The notes beneath the pieces were generated by a model. It made no database searches. It saw only the letters and a program-made list of their open reading frames with translations, and was not told where the DNA came from. A program made the translations under genes and the position numbers. A stretch of 64,000 bases of DNA. It comes from Labilithrix sp. GTDB lineage: Bacteria; Myxococcota_A; Polyangia; Polyangiales; Polyangiaceae. This document shows, in pieces, positions 1 through 8,033 of this stretch. The first letter of the stretch is position 1. Each line of letters starts with the position of its first letter. The DNA is taken from the NCBI GenBank assembly GCA_019637155.1, contig JAHBWE010000006.1:398160-462159 (forward strand). The letters run 5' to 3'.

Positions 1-924
1 TACGTCGGGCGCCACGCCGGGCGAGGGAGCGCGCCGCTCTCGCTCCTCGTCGTGCCGGCGAAGCGCGACGATCCGCCGGTCGTCGTCGCGCCGCGCACGC
101 GCGGTCTCTTCGTGTCGGCGGACCGGCGCGCGGTGTGGACGGCGCCGATCCGCATCCTCGTCGGGCAGGCGCTCGCGCAGCGTTACCTCGGCGGCTTCCT
201 CTGGGTCGGCGCGCGCGACGCGGCGCGCGAGGGGGAGGGTTGGTTCTTCAGTGAGGGCTTCGCGCGCGCGGTCTCCCGCGACGTCCTCTTCGATCTCGGG
301 ATGATCGAGGCGAGCGATCGCGCGAACGAGCTGAACGAGCTCCTCGCCGCGATCGCGTTCGCGCCGGACGAGCGCCGCGTCGCGCTCGCGCGGGGCGCCC
401 TCCTCGCGACCGCGCTCGACGTCGCGGCGCGCAAGAACGGGAGCAGCCTCCGCCAGTTCCTGCGCGAGCGCCTCGCCGACGCGGCGGCGAAGAAGACCGA
501 CACGATCGCGCGCGACGACTTCGTCGCCCACGCGCGTAGGGCCGCCGGCGACGCCTTCGCGGACGCGATGACCGCGACGCTCACGCGCGGCGCGGAGGTC
601 CCGCTGCCGCCCGACCTCCTCGGCCGGTGCTGGCGCCTCGCGCGAAAGCAGCTCGTCCCCTTCGAGCTCGGGTTCGTCACCACCGCCGGCCAGGACCTCG
701 TCGTCGAATCGGTCAAACCAGGCTCCCGCGCCGCCGCCGCCGGCGTCCGCAAAGGCGATATCGTCCGAAATCTCGATTATCGTAATGGCCAATCCGCCTC
801 GCCGGTCAAGATGACCCTCCTGCGCGGCGAACGGAGCCTCACGCTCACCTTCCTGCCCGCCGGCGCAGCGAAGCCAGGCCGCATCTTCGAGCGCATCCCC
901 GCCATCCCCGACGATCGGTGCTGA
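1..924 (+). CDS. PDZ-domain protein, C-terminal part of an M61-like peptidase (5' end outside window)
   Basis: The reading frame is open from the first base, so the gene begins upstream; the GTG at 52 is only an internal candidate. The middle of the protein is helical, and the motif EGWFFSEGFARAVSRDVLFD resembles the region after the catalytic site of M61/glycyl aminopeptidases. The last 90 residues form a PDZ-like module (FELGFVTTAGQDLVVESVKPGS, then AAGVRKGDIV). M61 peptidases end in a PDZ domain, so this is probably the tail of one. No HExxH is visible in the part present, and catalytic activity cannot be judged. It ends just before a convergent lipoprotein gene. Confidence 0.6.
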   Translation, partial: YVGRHAGRGSAPLSLLVVPAKRDDPPVVVAPRTRGLFVSADRRAVWTAPIRILVGQALAQRYLGGFLWVGARDAAREGEGWFFSEGFARAVSRDVLFDLGMIEASDRANELNELLAAIAFAPDERRVALARGALLATALDVAARKNGSSLRQFLRERLADAAAKKTDTIARDDFVAHARRAAGDAFADAMTATLTRGAEVPLPPDLLGRCWRLARKQLVPFELGFVTTAGQDLVVESVKPGSRAAAAGVRKGDIVRNLDYRNGQSASPVKMTLLRGERSLTLTFLPAGAAKPGRIFERIPAIPDDRC

Positions 925-941
925 TCGCCTCGGTCTGGAAG

Positions 942-1319
942 CTATCCGCCCGAGGACGCGCTGGAGCCGCCGCCCGAGGAGGTGCCGCCTGACGACGTGG
1001 AGCTGCTCGCGCTGACGTCGGCGCCGCCGGCGTCGCCGATGCTGCTGTCGACGCCGGCGTCGGTGCCGCCGCTCGTGCCGCTCGAGCTGCTCGTGCTGAA
1101 GCCGCTGCTCGAGGATGCGGAGCTCGAGGAGGTCGTGCCGGACGAGGTCGACGAGGAGCTGCTGCTCGTGGTGGTGGTGTCATCGTCGTCGTCGTCGTCG
1201 CCGACGGTGCTGTCTTGGAAGTACTCGATGTCCTCGTTGCCGACGATCGCGTTGCAGCCCAGCATCGCCGCGACGACGAACGTGCCGCAGGCGGAGCCGA
1301 GCCAGCGCGGGGACTTCAC
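942..1319 (-). CDS. small Ser/Asp-rich lipoprotein
   Basis: A 125-residue protein with a GTG start. It has a short signal peptide ending in the lipobox-like M-L-G-C at about residue 22, followed by N-A-I-V-G, a start seen in many myxobacterial lipoproteins. The mature part is almost entirely low complexity: a run of seven Asp, then long Ser/Thr/Gly stretches with no recognisable fold. It is probably a surface-exposed linker-only lipoprotein or one that lacks a folded domain. The nearly mononucleotide-biased codons (AGC/TCG/GAC) make strand assignment by composition alone risky, but the signal peptide supports the minus strand. Confidence 0.6.
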   Translation of the reverse strand: MKSPRWLGSACGTFVVAAMLGCNAIVGNEDIEYFQDSTVGDDDDDDDTTTTSSSSSSTSSGTTSSSSASSSSGFSTSSSSGTSGGTDAGVDSSIGDAGGADVSASSSTSSGGTSSGGGSSASSGG

Positions 1320-1443
1320 TCGTTCATCGTGACCTCCGGCGCCCCGCGCCGCAAGGCCGCCGATTCTTCCCCAAGGAAAGAAATCGACCGCTGTCAGAAC
1401 GTCGTTCGTGGCGCGTCCGCTGCGAAGAGAAGGAACGACGACG

Positions 1444-2202
1444 ATGAAGACGCCGGCGCAGAACGAGAACAGCGTCCAGTTCTCGCTCGGGGAGCTCCAG
1501 AAGCTCGAGGACGAGCGCGTCGCCGAACAGAGGCGCGACGAAGCGGCGAACGAAGCCGCGAACGAAGCGGCGAAGGTGGAGGCCGCGCGCCGCGCGAAGG
1601 CCGACGCGGAGGCGAGGGCTCACGCGGAGGCGGCGGCGGCGGAGGCGGAGCGCATCAAGAAGATGAGGGAGCTCGCCGAGCTCGAGGCGATGCAGAAGGC
1701 GCGCGTCGAGCAGGCGCGGATCGAGGTCGACGCGCGCATGCGCGCGGAGGAGCGCGAACGCGAGCGCCGCCACGAGCTGGAGCTCGCCGGCCTCCGCGCG
1801 AAGACGCCCGCGTCGCCGAGCCTCGGCGCGCTCCTCGGCGCGACCGGCACAGGCGGCGCGATCATGCTCGTCGTCACGGCGATCGTGCACTTCGCCGTGA
1901 CGGGGCCGACCAGCGAGCGCCGCATCGCGGAGCTCGAGCTCCGCGCCGGGACGGCGGAGCAACACGCGAGCGACGCGGACCACAAGATCGAAGAGCAGCG
2001 GAAGTACATCGCCGCGCTCGAGAAGAACAAGACCGCGCTCGAAGATCGGATCGCGGACCTCTCCGCGCCCCCCGCGCCCGCGCCCCCACGCACGCCGTCG
2101 CGGCCAACCAGGGGAACCGGCGCCGTCCCGCCCGCGCCGCCGAAGGTCGAGAAGAAGGTCCACTGCGACGAGAAGCACGACCCCATGTGCTTCGGGAACT
2201 GA
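1444..2202 (+). CDS. Ala/Glu-rich coiled-coil protein with one membrane segment
   Basis: 252 residues. The ATG at 1444 is preceded by an AGAAGG ribosome-binding site about 12 bases upstream, so I prefer it to the upstream GTG at 1408. The N-terminal 120 residues are a highly charged Ala/Glu/Arg coiled coil. One hydrophobic segment follows (GALLGATGTGGAIMLVVTAI), then a second coiled coil and a Pro-rich linker ending in a short tail with two Cys (CDEKHDPMC). The topology suggests a membrane-anchored structural or scaffold protein. I recognise no family. Confidence 0.7.
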   Translation: MKTPAQNENSVQFSLGELQKLEDERVAEQRRDEAANEAANEAAKVEAARRAKADAEARAHAEAAAAEAERIKKMRELAELEAMQKARVEQARIEVDARMRAEERERERRHELELAGLRAKTPASPSLGALLGATGTGGAIMLVVTAIVHFAVTGPTSERRIAELELRAGTAEQHASDADHKIEEQRKYIAALEKNKTALEDRIADLSAPPAPAPPRTPSRPTRGTGAVPPAPPKVEKKVHCDEKHDPMCFGN

Positions 2203-2253
2203 CCGCGCCGTCGCTTCTGCATGGCCAGTGCGAGGCCCACAAAAATAGTCTGG

Positions 2254-3525
2254 TTATCTCTCCAGCTTCGCCGCGCGCTCGAGCAGCAGAGCCCGCTCGC
2301 GCTCGTTCGTCGCGAGCTTCGCCGCGCGCCCCAGCTCCGCGCGGGCTTCGTCGAAGCGCGCGAGCTTCGTGAGGAAGTCGGCGCGCACGGCGGGGAGCAG
2401 GTGATACCCGTCGAGCGCGCCGCTCGCGGCGACCGCGTCGGCGAGCGCGAGGCCCGCGGCGGGGCCGTCCGCCATCGCGACGGCGACGGAGCGATTCAGC
2501 TCCACGATCGGCGAGCGCGTCAGCTCCGCGAGCTCGTCGTAGTAGCCGACGATGCGCCGCCAGTCCGTCGCCTCGGGCGCGCCCGCGCGCGCGTGGCACG
2601 CCGCGATCGCGGCCTGGAGCAGGTAAGGTCCGCGCGCGCCGCCGAGCGCCTCGCCTCGCGCGAGCGCCGCGAGGCCGCGCTGGATCAAGAGGCGGTCCCA
2701 CCGCGCGCGCTTCTGCTCGAAGAGCGGGATCGGCTCGCCGTTCGGGCCGGTGCGGGCGCCCACGCGCGAGGCCTGGATCTCCATCAGCGCGACGAGGCCG
2801 TGCACCTCGGCCTCGCGCGGGACCAGCTCCGCGAGGACGCGGCCGAGGCGCAGCGCGTCCTCGCAGAGCGCGGGTCGCATCCAGTCGCCGCCCGCGGTCG
2901 CGGCGTAGCCCTCGTTGAAGATCAGGTAGACGACCTCGAGCACCGACGCGAGCCGCTCCGCGAGCTCCTTGCCGCGCGGCACCTCGAACGGCGCGCCGCT
3001 CTCCGCGAGCGTGCGCTTCGCGCGGACGATGCGCTGCGCGATGGTGGGCTCCGGGACCACGAACGCGCGCGCGATCTCCTCGGTCGTGAGGCCGCCGAGG
3101 ACGCGCAGCGTGAGGGCGACGCGGGCGTCGGGAGAGAGCGCCGGGTGGCACGAGGCGAAGACGAGGCGGAGTAGGTCGTCGCCGACGTCGTCGTCGGCCG
3201 CGGCCTCGATCGCCTCCGCCGCGCGCTCCTGGCGGTCCTCGAGCGCGCGCGTGATCTCGCCCTCCTTGCGCCCGACCCGCTTCGCGTGATCGAGCGCGTT
3301 GAGGGCGCGGTTCTTCGCCGCCTGCATCAGCCACGCGCCCGGTCGATCGGGGATCCCGCCCTGCGGCCACGTCTCGAGCGCCGCGACGAACGCGTCCTCT
3401 GCGAGCTCCTCCGCGCGTCCGACGTCGCCCTTCAGCAAGCGCGCGAGGCCGGCGACGAGCTTCGACCACTCGATGCGGAACACCGCGTCGATGCGCGCGC
3501 GAGCCTGCGTCTCCGTCGCGCTCAC
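2254..3525 (-). CDS. ECF RNA polymerase sigma factor, ECF42-like with TPR-type C-terminal extension
   Basis: 423 residues. The GTG start at 3525 overlaps the TGA of the preceding gene (GTGA), so the two are translationally coupled. Sigma region 2 covers about residues 10-75 (AEELAEDAFVAALETWP). Region 4 contains the helix-turn-helix LTTEEIARAFVVPEPTIAQR. A long helical C-terminal extension follows, with FNEGY and LNRSVAVAMADGP, the signature of the ECF42 group. In that family the extension replaces an anti-sigma factor, and the gene is usually next to a DGPF/YCII gene. Here it is the last gene of a three-gene minus-strand operon, and the nearest YCII gene is 9.6 kb away. Confidence 0.88.
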   Translation of the reverse strand: MSATETQARARIDAVFRIEWSKLVAGLARLLKGDVGRAEELAEDAFVAALETWPQGGIPDRPGAWLMQAAKNRALNALDHAKRVGRKEGEITRALEDRQERAAEAIEAAADDDVGDDLLRLVFASCHPALSPDARVALTLRVLGGLTTEEIARAFVVPEPTIAQRIVRAKRTLAESGAPFEVPRGKELAERLASVLEVVYLIFNEGYAATAGGDWMRPALCEDALRLGRVLAELVPREAEVHGLVALMEIQASRVGARTGPNGEPIPLFEQKRARWDRLLIQRGLAALARGEALGGARGPYLLQAAIAACHARAGAPEATDWRRIVGYYDELAELTRSPIVELNRSVAVAMADGPAAGLALADAVAASGALDGYHLLPAVRADFLTKLARFDEARAELGRAAKLATNERERALLLERAAKLER

Positions 3526-3914
3526 GGGCGGGGGACCAGCTTGCCGCGCTCGCTCGACGCGACCGGCTCGTTGCCTCCGAAGAGCGTCAGCTCGGCGTCG
3601 ACCCCGTGGACCACGAAGCGGCCGCCCTTCGGCGCGCCGCTCGTGATCTCGAAGCGCCGCTCCCCGAACACGTTCGAGGTCTCGCGCCCCTCGAGCCGCA
3701 GCGCCTCGGTGACGAGCGTGACCTGCTCCCCGTCGATCGTCACCTCCCACCGATCGATCGCCGGCGTGGGCACGTAGCTCGTGTCCGGCAGGTCGTCGTT
3801 CGGGAGACGCGGCTGCTCGCTCGCGTCGAACACACGGTCGACGCGCAGGACGCAGAGCGTAGGAGCCGGCGGCGGCGTGCTCGACAGCACGGCGGTCGCG
3901 AGCGGGAGCTTCAC
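3522..3914 (-). CDS. hypothetical protein in the ECF42 sigma operon
   Basis: 130 residues from a GTG at 3914. An ATG at 3950 in the same frame would overlap the upstream gene by 23 bases and is less likely. The N-terminus (LPLATAVLSSTPPPAP) is weakly hydrophobic and may be a signal peptide. The rest looks all-beta: DRWEVTIDGEQVTLVTEALR and GRFVVHGVDAELTLFGG. It lies between the beta-propeller lipoprotein and the sigma factor and shares a four-base overlap with the latter. It may be a sensor or target of that regulator, but I recognise no family. Confidence 0.6.
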   Translation of the reverse strand: MKLPLATAVLSSTPPPAPTLCVLRVDRVFDASEQPRLPNDDLPDTSYVPTPAIDRWEVTIDGEQVTLVTEALRLEGRETSNVFGERRFEITSGAPKGGRFVVHGVDAELTLFGGNEPVASSERGKLVPRP

Positions 3915-3927
3915 CCCATGGAGTCTG

Positions 3928-5835
3928 TCACGATGCGCGGCGAGACGCACGACGACGAGCGAGCGCGCCGACCGCGAGGCCGACCGCGGCGAAGGTCAGC
4001 CAGCCGGCGGGCGCGGCGGGACGCTGCGTCGTGCTGCACGCGAACGCGCCGCGGTCTTCGTCGTAGTAGTAGCCGTGACGAGGGTAGTCGTTGCTCTGGT
4101 TCGGGGTCTGGTTCCAGCCGCTGTTGACCGGCACGTCGCCGCTCGCGGTGCGGAGCTCGCACGTGCCGATGACGAGGTCGGCCGTCTTGCTCGCGGCGTA
4201 GCGGGACTTGAGGTCGAACGACGTGACGTTCGAGTCCGAGACCGCGATGAGCTGCTCCTGGTTCACGATCGCGCGGCGCGGGTTGCCCGCGACGGGGAGG
4301 AGCGCCTGCTTCGTGAACGCGTCGCCCTTCCAGTCGACGAGCTGGACGCCGCCGCCCGTCGCGCACGTGCCGTAGCTCGGGTTCGAGTAGGGGATCGTGA
4401 TGAGCCCGCCGTCGTTGATCTTGAAGGCCTTCTGGAGGCGATCCTGATCCTCGGGCAGGATCGTCTGCTGGATCTGCTCGTTGCGCGTCCAGCCGCCGCC
4501 GCCGAAGGAGACGCGGGACAGCATGCGCGGAGTGTCCATGTTCGAGACGTCGAAGAGCGAGACGTTGAGCTGACCCACGCTGTCACGCTCGTCGACGCCG
4601 AGGCCGATGAGGCGGTCGCCGCGCGGCTCGAGGTGCACGACGTAGCCCGGCATCTCGAGCTCGCCGCGCTGCTGCGGGTTCATCGGATCGGAGAGGTCGA
4701 TGATGAAGAGCGGGTCCGTGCGCTCGAAGGTGATCGCGTACGCGCGATCGGCGTCGAAGCGCACTGCCTTGAGGCTCTCCGGACGCGGGAGCTGGAGCCC
4801 CACCTTCGCCATCGTCTGCACCGACCGCGCGCTCCACACCTGGAAGGTCTGGACCTGCGGATCGCCGTAGGTCGCGCCGGTCGCGTTGCCGACCTGCGAG
4901 ATGACGCGGAGCACGTCGTCCTTCTCGCTCATCTGCCAGCGGCTCAGGATCGGGCCCGCCGTCTCGATGTGCGCGCCCTTCTCGAGCTTGCCGCCGGCGT
5001 CGCTCACGTCGACGAGGTCGATCGCGCCCGCGCTCCCGGAAGGCCCGCCCACCCAGAGGTGGCCGTTGCCGAAGATGATGCTGCGCTTCACGTCGGGCGT
5101 GTTGCCGTAGCTCGTGTTGCCGAACGCGATCTGAGCGACCTCTTTCGCCTCCGTCCCCGCGCTGAGATCGAAGCTCGTGACGACGGTGCTGTTCTTCGAC
5201 GCGCAGCTCCAGCAGCCCTGGTTCTGGTACGTCACGACGTAGAGCACGTCGCCCGCGAGGCGCGAGTCCGCGATCGTGCCGGGCACCGCGAACGTGCCGA
5301 CGCGCTGCATGAGGCCGGGATCGCGCACGTCGACGACGAGGATGCCCGCGCTCGAGTTCACCCCCGGCGGCTGGTACGCGACGCCTTCGCTCGACGCGGG
5401 GACGATCTGACCGGTCTGCGAGTAGACGCCGTTCATCATCAGCGTGAGGCGGTCGCCGGTCAGGTACATCTCGAACGGCTCGCCGGGGAGGTACGCCTGC
5501 CCGAGCATCGTGAGCTGGTTCGGCTTCGACACGTCGATGATCGAGAGCGACCCCGTCTTCGAGAGCGCGTAGAGGCGGCCGTTCTGGATCTGGACGATGT
5601 CGGCCTCCGCGATCGCGCGCTGGGCCGCGCCGTCGTCGACGGGCGAGGTCTGCTGCTGGCCCGAGGGCAGGGCGCCGCCGGAGCTGCTGGTGTTTTCGCT
5701 GTCGCTGGGCGCGCTCGCTCTCGGACTGCCGGCGTACGTCGAGCCCGACGACGAGTCCTCGCCGCAGGCGACGGCGGCGAGGGCGGTGAGGACGACGGGG
5801 GCGAGGCGAAGCGCGAAGGAGCGGCTGACGAGCAT
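3928..5835 (-). CDS. secreted beta-propeller lipoprotein with MYXO-CTERM-like tail
   Basis: About 635 residues. The start at 5835 has a GAGG site six bases upstream; an ATG four codons earlier (5847) is possible. The signal peptide ends in a lipobox A-V-A-C. The body repeats LYALSKTGSLSIIDVSKPNQ-type blades (IIDLSDPMNPQQRGELEMP, LVDVSDAGGKLEKG), typical of the Beta_propel family (PF09826) of secreted propellers. The C-terminus has a Cys, a short hydrophobic segment (AGWLTFAAVGLAVGALA) and an Arg-rich end, which matches a MYXO-CTERM sorting tail. It is the first gene of the operon that ends in the ECF42-like sigma factor, so it may be a cell-surface component regulated by, or feeding into, that factor. 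Confidence 0.85.
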   Translation of the reverse strand: MLVSRSFALRLAPVVLTALAAVACGEDSSSGSTYAGSPRASAPSDSENTSSSGGALPSGQQQTSPVDDGAAQRAIAEADIVQIQNGRLYALSKTGSLSIIDVSKPNQLTMLGQAYLPGEPFEMYLTGDRLTLMMNGVYSQTGQIVPASSEGVAYQPPGVNSSAGILVVDVRDPGLMQRVGTFAVPGTIADSRLAGDVLYVVTYQNQGCWSCASKNSTVVTSFDLSAGTEAKEVAQIAFGNTSYGNTPDVKRSIIFGNGHLWVGGPSGSAGAIDLVDVSDAGGKLEKGAHIETAGPILSRWQMSEKDDVLRVISQVGNATGATYGDPQVQTFQVWSARSVQTMAKVGLQLPRPESLKAVRFDADRAYAITFERTDPLFIIDLSDPMNPQQRGELEMPGYVVHLEPRGDRLIGLGVDERDSVGQLNVSLFDVSNMDTPRMLSRVSFGGGGWTRNEQIQQTILPEDQDRLQKAFKINDGGLITIPYSNPSYGTCATGGGVQLVDWKGDAFTKQALLPVAGNPRRAIVNQEQLIAVSDSNVTSFDLKSRYAASKTADLVIGTCELRTASGDVPVNSGWNQTPNQSNDYPRHGYYYDEDRGAFACSTTQRPAAPAGWLTFAAVGLAVGALARRRASRRAS

Positions 5836-5998
5836 GCCGGACCTCATCGCAAGGCGCGATCCACTCTGGAAATCGCGCGATCTCAGGGAAAATGACGCGC
5901 GATCGCGCGGCGCGACCTCTGGCGTGGCTGTCGCGCCGCGGGCCCGGATGTCCGGGCCTTTGCCCAAAAGCGGGCGTTCGGGCGATGGTGAGAGGGAC
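5836..5998. promoter_or_regulatory. divergent intergenic region between two lipoprotein genes
   Basis: 163 bases between the divergent starts at 5835 and 5999. It must hold both promoters. It contains a stretch of lower GC (around 5870-5895) and the imperfect hairpin GCCCGGATGTCCGGGC at 5942-5957. I cannot assign a -35/-10 pair. Confidence 0.4.
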
Positions 5999-6433
5999 AT
6001 GCGTGCGCGGAGGGTCCTGACGTCGATCGCCTGCCTGACGGCGATCGTCGTGACGTCCGCGTGCCGCCACGAGGAGCTCCCCGGCGCGGCGGAGCCGACG
6101 ACGGCGGAGTGCCCGACGATCGGGGAGCGCGCCTGCCGCGAGGCGTCCGACTGCGGGCCGAACCTCCACTGCACCGGCGGCCAGTGCTTCGCCAACCAGG
6201 CGGGGTGCCCGTGCTCGACCGACGATCAGGGCGACTGCGGGAGCAAGGCGCACTGCACGCGAGGTCAGTGCTACTCGAACGAGGCCGGCGTCCCCTGCAC
6301 CGAGAACAAGCACTGCGGACCGCGCGCGCACTGCACGGTCGACACCTGCTACGAGAACGCGAGCGGCTCACCCTGCACGGAAGGCTCCGACTGCGGCCCT
6401 TCGTCGAAGTGCGTCAGCGGCCGCTGCAACTAG
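5999..6433 (+). CDS. Cys-rich repeat lipoprotein (Dickkopf-like repeats)
   Basis: 144 residues. The ATG at 5999 is preceded by GAGAGGG. The signal peptide ends in lipobox T-S-A-C. The mature part consists of four repeats of about 28 residues with the pattern C-x(4,5)-DCG-x(3)-HC-x(3)-QCY/F-x-N (for example DCGSKAHCTRGQCYSNEAG). All Cys are conserved between repeats, which implies disulfide-bonded mini-domains outside the cytoplasm. Similar Cys-rich repeats occur in many myxobacterial lipoproteins; their ligand is unknown. Confidence 0.78.
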   Translation: MRARRVLTSIACLTAIVVTSACRHEELPGAAEPTTAECPTIGERACREASDCGPNLHCTGGQCFANQAGCPCSTDDQGDCGSKAHCTRGQCYSNEAGVPCTENKHCGPRAHCTVDTCYENASGSPCTEGSDCGPSSKCVSGRCN

Positions 6434-6466
6434 ACCGTTCGCCCGCGGAAGGGCATCTTTGAAGGA

Positions 6467-7486
6467 GTGACGGCCTATCGCTCCGCTTACGAGCACATCG
6501 TGGGCCTCCGTCTCGCCGAGACGAAGGAGGTGCGGACCGAGCTCGCCCCGCTCCTCCCCGCGCTCCGCCGCGTCGTGCGCGCCCGGCTCGCGCGCATCGT
6601 CGCGGGCTCGATCGGCGTCGCCGGCGCGGCGGCGATGACGTTCAGCGCGGCGTGGACGCACGACGAGTCGCGCAGCCCGGCCCCGACGCTCATGCTGCTC
6701 GCGAGCGCGGCCGCGCTCGTGGCGGGCTGGGTCCTCGCGCGCGGCGGGCTCGCGGCCGGCGCGCGCCTCCTCCGCCGCGACACGACCGAGCTCCGGCTGA
6801 CGGGGCAGCTCGACGCCGACCTCGCGCGCATCGACGCGACCGATCCGCGCGCGGAGCTCCACCGCCTCGAGCGGAGGGCGCAGGGGCTCGAGCTCGCGAG
6901 CGTCGGCCTGCCGATCGCGGGCGTGTCGTTCCTCTACCCGCTCTCGTCGCACTGGCTCTTCACGCAGCTCCTCGGCGGAGGCGAGAGCGCGGGGGACTTC
7001 TCGCAGTGGATCCGCGTCTCGCTCGCGATCGTCGGGCACGCGCACATCGCGCTCGCGATCTGCGGCTTCCTCTTCGCGAAGCGCCTGCGGAGCCTCACCC
7101 TCGAGGGCCTCATCGATCTGAAGATCCACCGCGAGTGGCTGAAGGCCTGGATGATCACGATCGGCATCTCGTGTCTCCCCGGCATCCTGCTCATCCTCGT
7201 GCCGCCGATCCTCGTCGCGATCACCGGCATCACGTTCATCCCGGTCCTCTGGTACGTGCTCCACTCCGCGGTCGTCCGCGAGCGGAGCAAGTTCGCGTTC
7301 GCGGAGGCCGCGTCGAACGTGCGGGTCGCGGCGAACGTCGACGTCGCCGACGCCTTAGCGGAACAGAAGCAGCGAGAGGCCGACCGATACGACGAGCACG
7401 CCGGCGGCGATGCCGACGATGGTGCGGAGCGGGAGCCCCTTGTTGTTGCGGCCCATCGCGTTGGCGATGACGGTCGAGGGCGGTAG
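6467..7486 (+). CDS. multi-spanning membrane protein of unknown function
   Basis: 339 residues from a GTG that directly abuts AAGGAG at 6462-6467, so spacing is poor; GGAAGGG further up may serve. Membrane segments are visible near residues 45-65, 70-90, 145-165, 185-205 and a strongly hydrophobic pair at about 225-270 (GILLILVPPILVAITGITFI). Between segments 2 and 3 is a charged helical stretch. The last 44 codons overlap the convergent gene at 7355-7735 and are hydrophilic and low in complexity, so the tail may be non-functional. I recognise no family. Confidence 0.65.
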   Translation: MTAYRSAYEHIVGLRLAETKEVRTELAPLLPALRRVVRARLARIVAGSIGVAGAAAMTFSAAWTHDESRSPAPTLMLLASAAALVAGWVLARGGLAAGARLLRRDTTELRLTGQLDADLARIDATDPRAELHRLERRAQGLELASVGLPIAGVSFLYPLSSHWLFTQLLGGGESAGDFSQWIRVSLAIVGHAHIALAICGFLFAKRLRSLTLEGLIDLKIHREWLKAWMITIGISCLPGILLILVPPILVAITGITFIPVLWYVLHSAVVRERSKFAFAEAASNVRVAANVDVADALAEQKQREADRYDEHAGGDADDGAEREPLVVAAHRVGDDGRGR

Positions 7487-7735
7487 GTCCTCGGCGAGGT
7501 TGTCGCTGAACGACGCGCGCGAGATCTCGAACGGCCCCGACGAGATCGCGCCCACCGGCGCCGGCTGATCGAAATGCCCGTCTTGTCCCGTCCCCGCGGA
7601 GACGCGGGGCCCCAATCCGAAGGGATCGCTCTCCGTCGGCGCCTTCGCGGCCGAGGACGGAGGCGCCTCATCGGCGTCCTTCGCCTCGTCCGCCGGCGCG
7701 TCCGGCTCTGCGGGCTCCTTCGATTCGTCCGACAT
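7355..7735 (-). CDS. acidic protein with C-terminal membrane anchor
   Basis: 126 residues. The N-terminal 45 residues are rich in Glu/Asp/Ala/Pro (SDESKEPAEPDAPADEAKDA). A short polar middle follows, then a single hydrophobic segment ends the protein (TIVGIAAGVLVVSVGLSLLLFR), giving a tail-anchored topology. The 3' 132 bases overlap the convergent membrane protein gene. The TM region lies inside the overlap, which supports this strand as coding there. Confidence 0.65.
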   Translation of the reverse strand: MSDESKEPAEPDAPADEAKDADEAPPSSAAKAPTESDPFGLGPRVSAGTGQDGHFDQPAPVGAISSGPFEISRASFSDNLAEDLPPSTVIANAMGRNNKGLPLRTIVGIAAGVLVVSVGLSLLLFR

Positions 7736-7798
7736 TTACTGCACCCTCAATCGTACCGAATCGCCCCGCGCCGGCCCAAAAACGGACCAAAAATGCGG

Positions 7799-7993
7799 CT
7801 ACGCCGACGACGGCGACACGGACCGCGGCACGACGCTGGCGGCGGGGAGCACGTCGAGCGTCCTGTAGGCGTCGAAGGCGTGCGCGAGGAACGGGAGCGC
7901 GCCGCCGAGCGCGACGACCGGGTACATCATGAGCGCGCGCTTCTCGCGGAGGGCGCGGAGGTCGAAGCGCTCGCTCGGGGCGGTGTCCGCCAT
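7799..7993 (-). CDS. small membrane protein
   Basis: 64 residues with a hydrophobic stretch (MMYPVVALGGALPFLAHAF) between a charged N-terminus (ERFDLRALREKR) and a polar tail. It is divergent from the MFS exporter at 8034, with only 40 bases between the starts. No clear ribosome-binding site is present. It is plausible as a small inner-membrane protein, but the family is unknown. Confidence 0.5.
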   Translation of the reverse strand: MADTAPSERFDLRALREKRALMMYPVVALGGALPFLAHAFDAYRTLDVLPAASVVPRSVSPSSA

Positions 7994-8033
7994 CGACGCG
8001 GAGGATAGCCCGGATTACAAGCGCTGCGCCCTG

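Noticed and set aside
982..1332. Plus-strand frame opposite the Ser/Asp lipoprotein
   Set aside because: Encodes only Leu/Val/Ser repeats complementary to the Ser/Asp codons; the minus strand has the lipoprotein signal.
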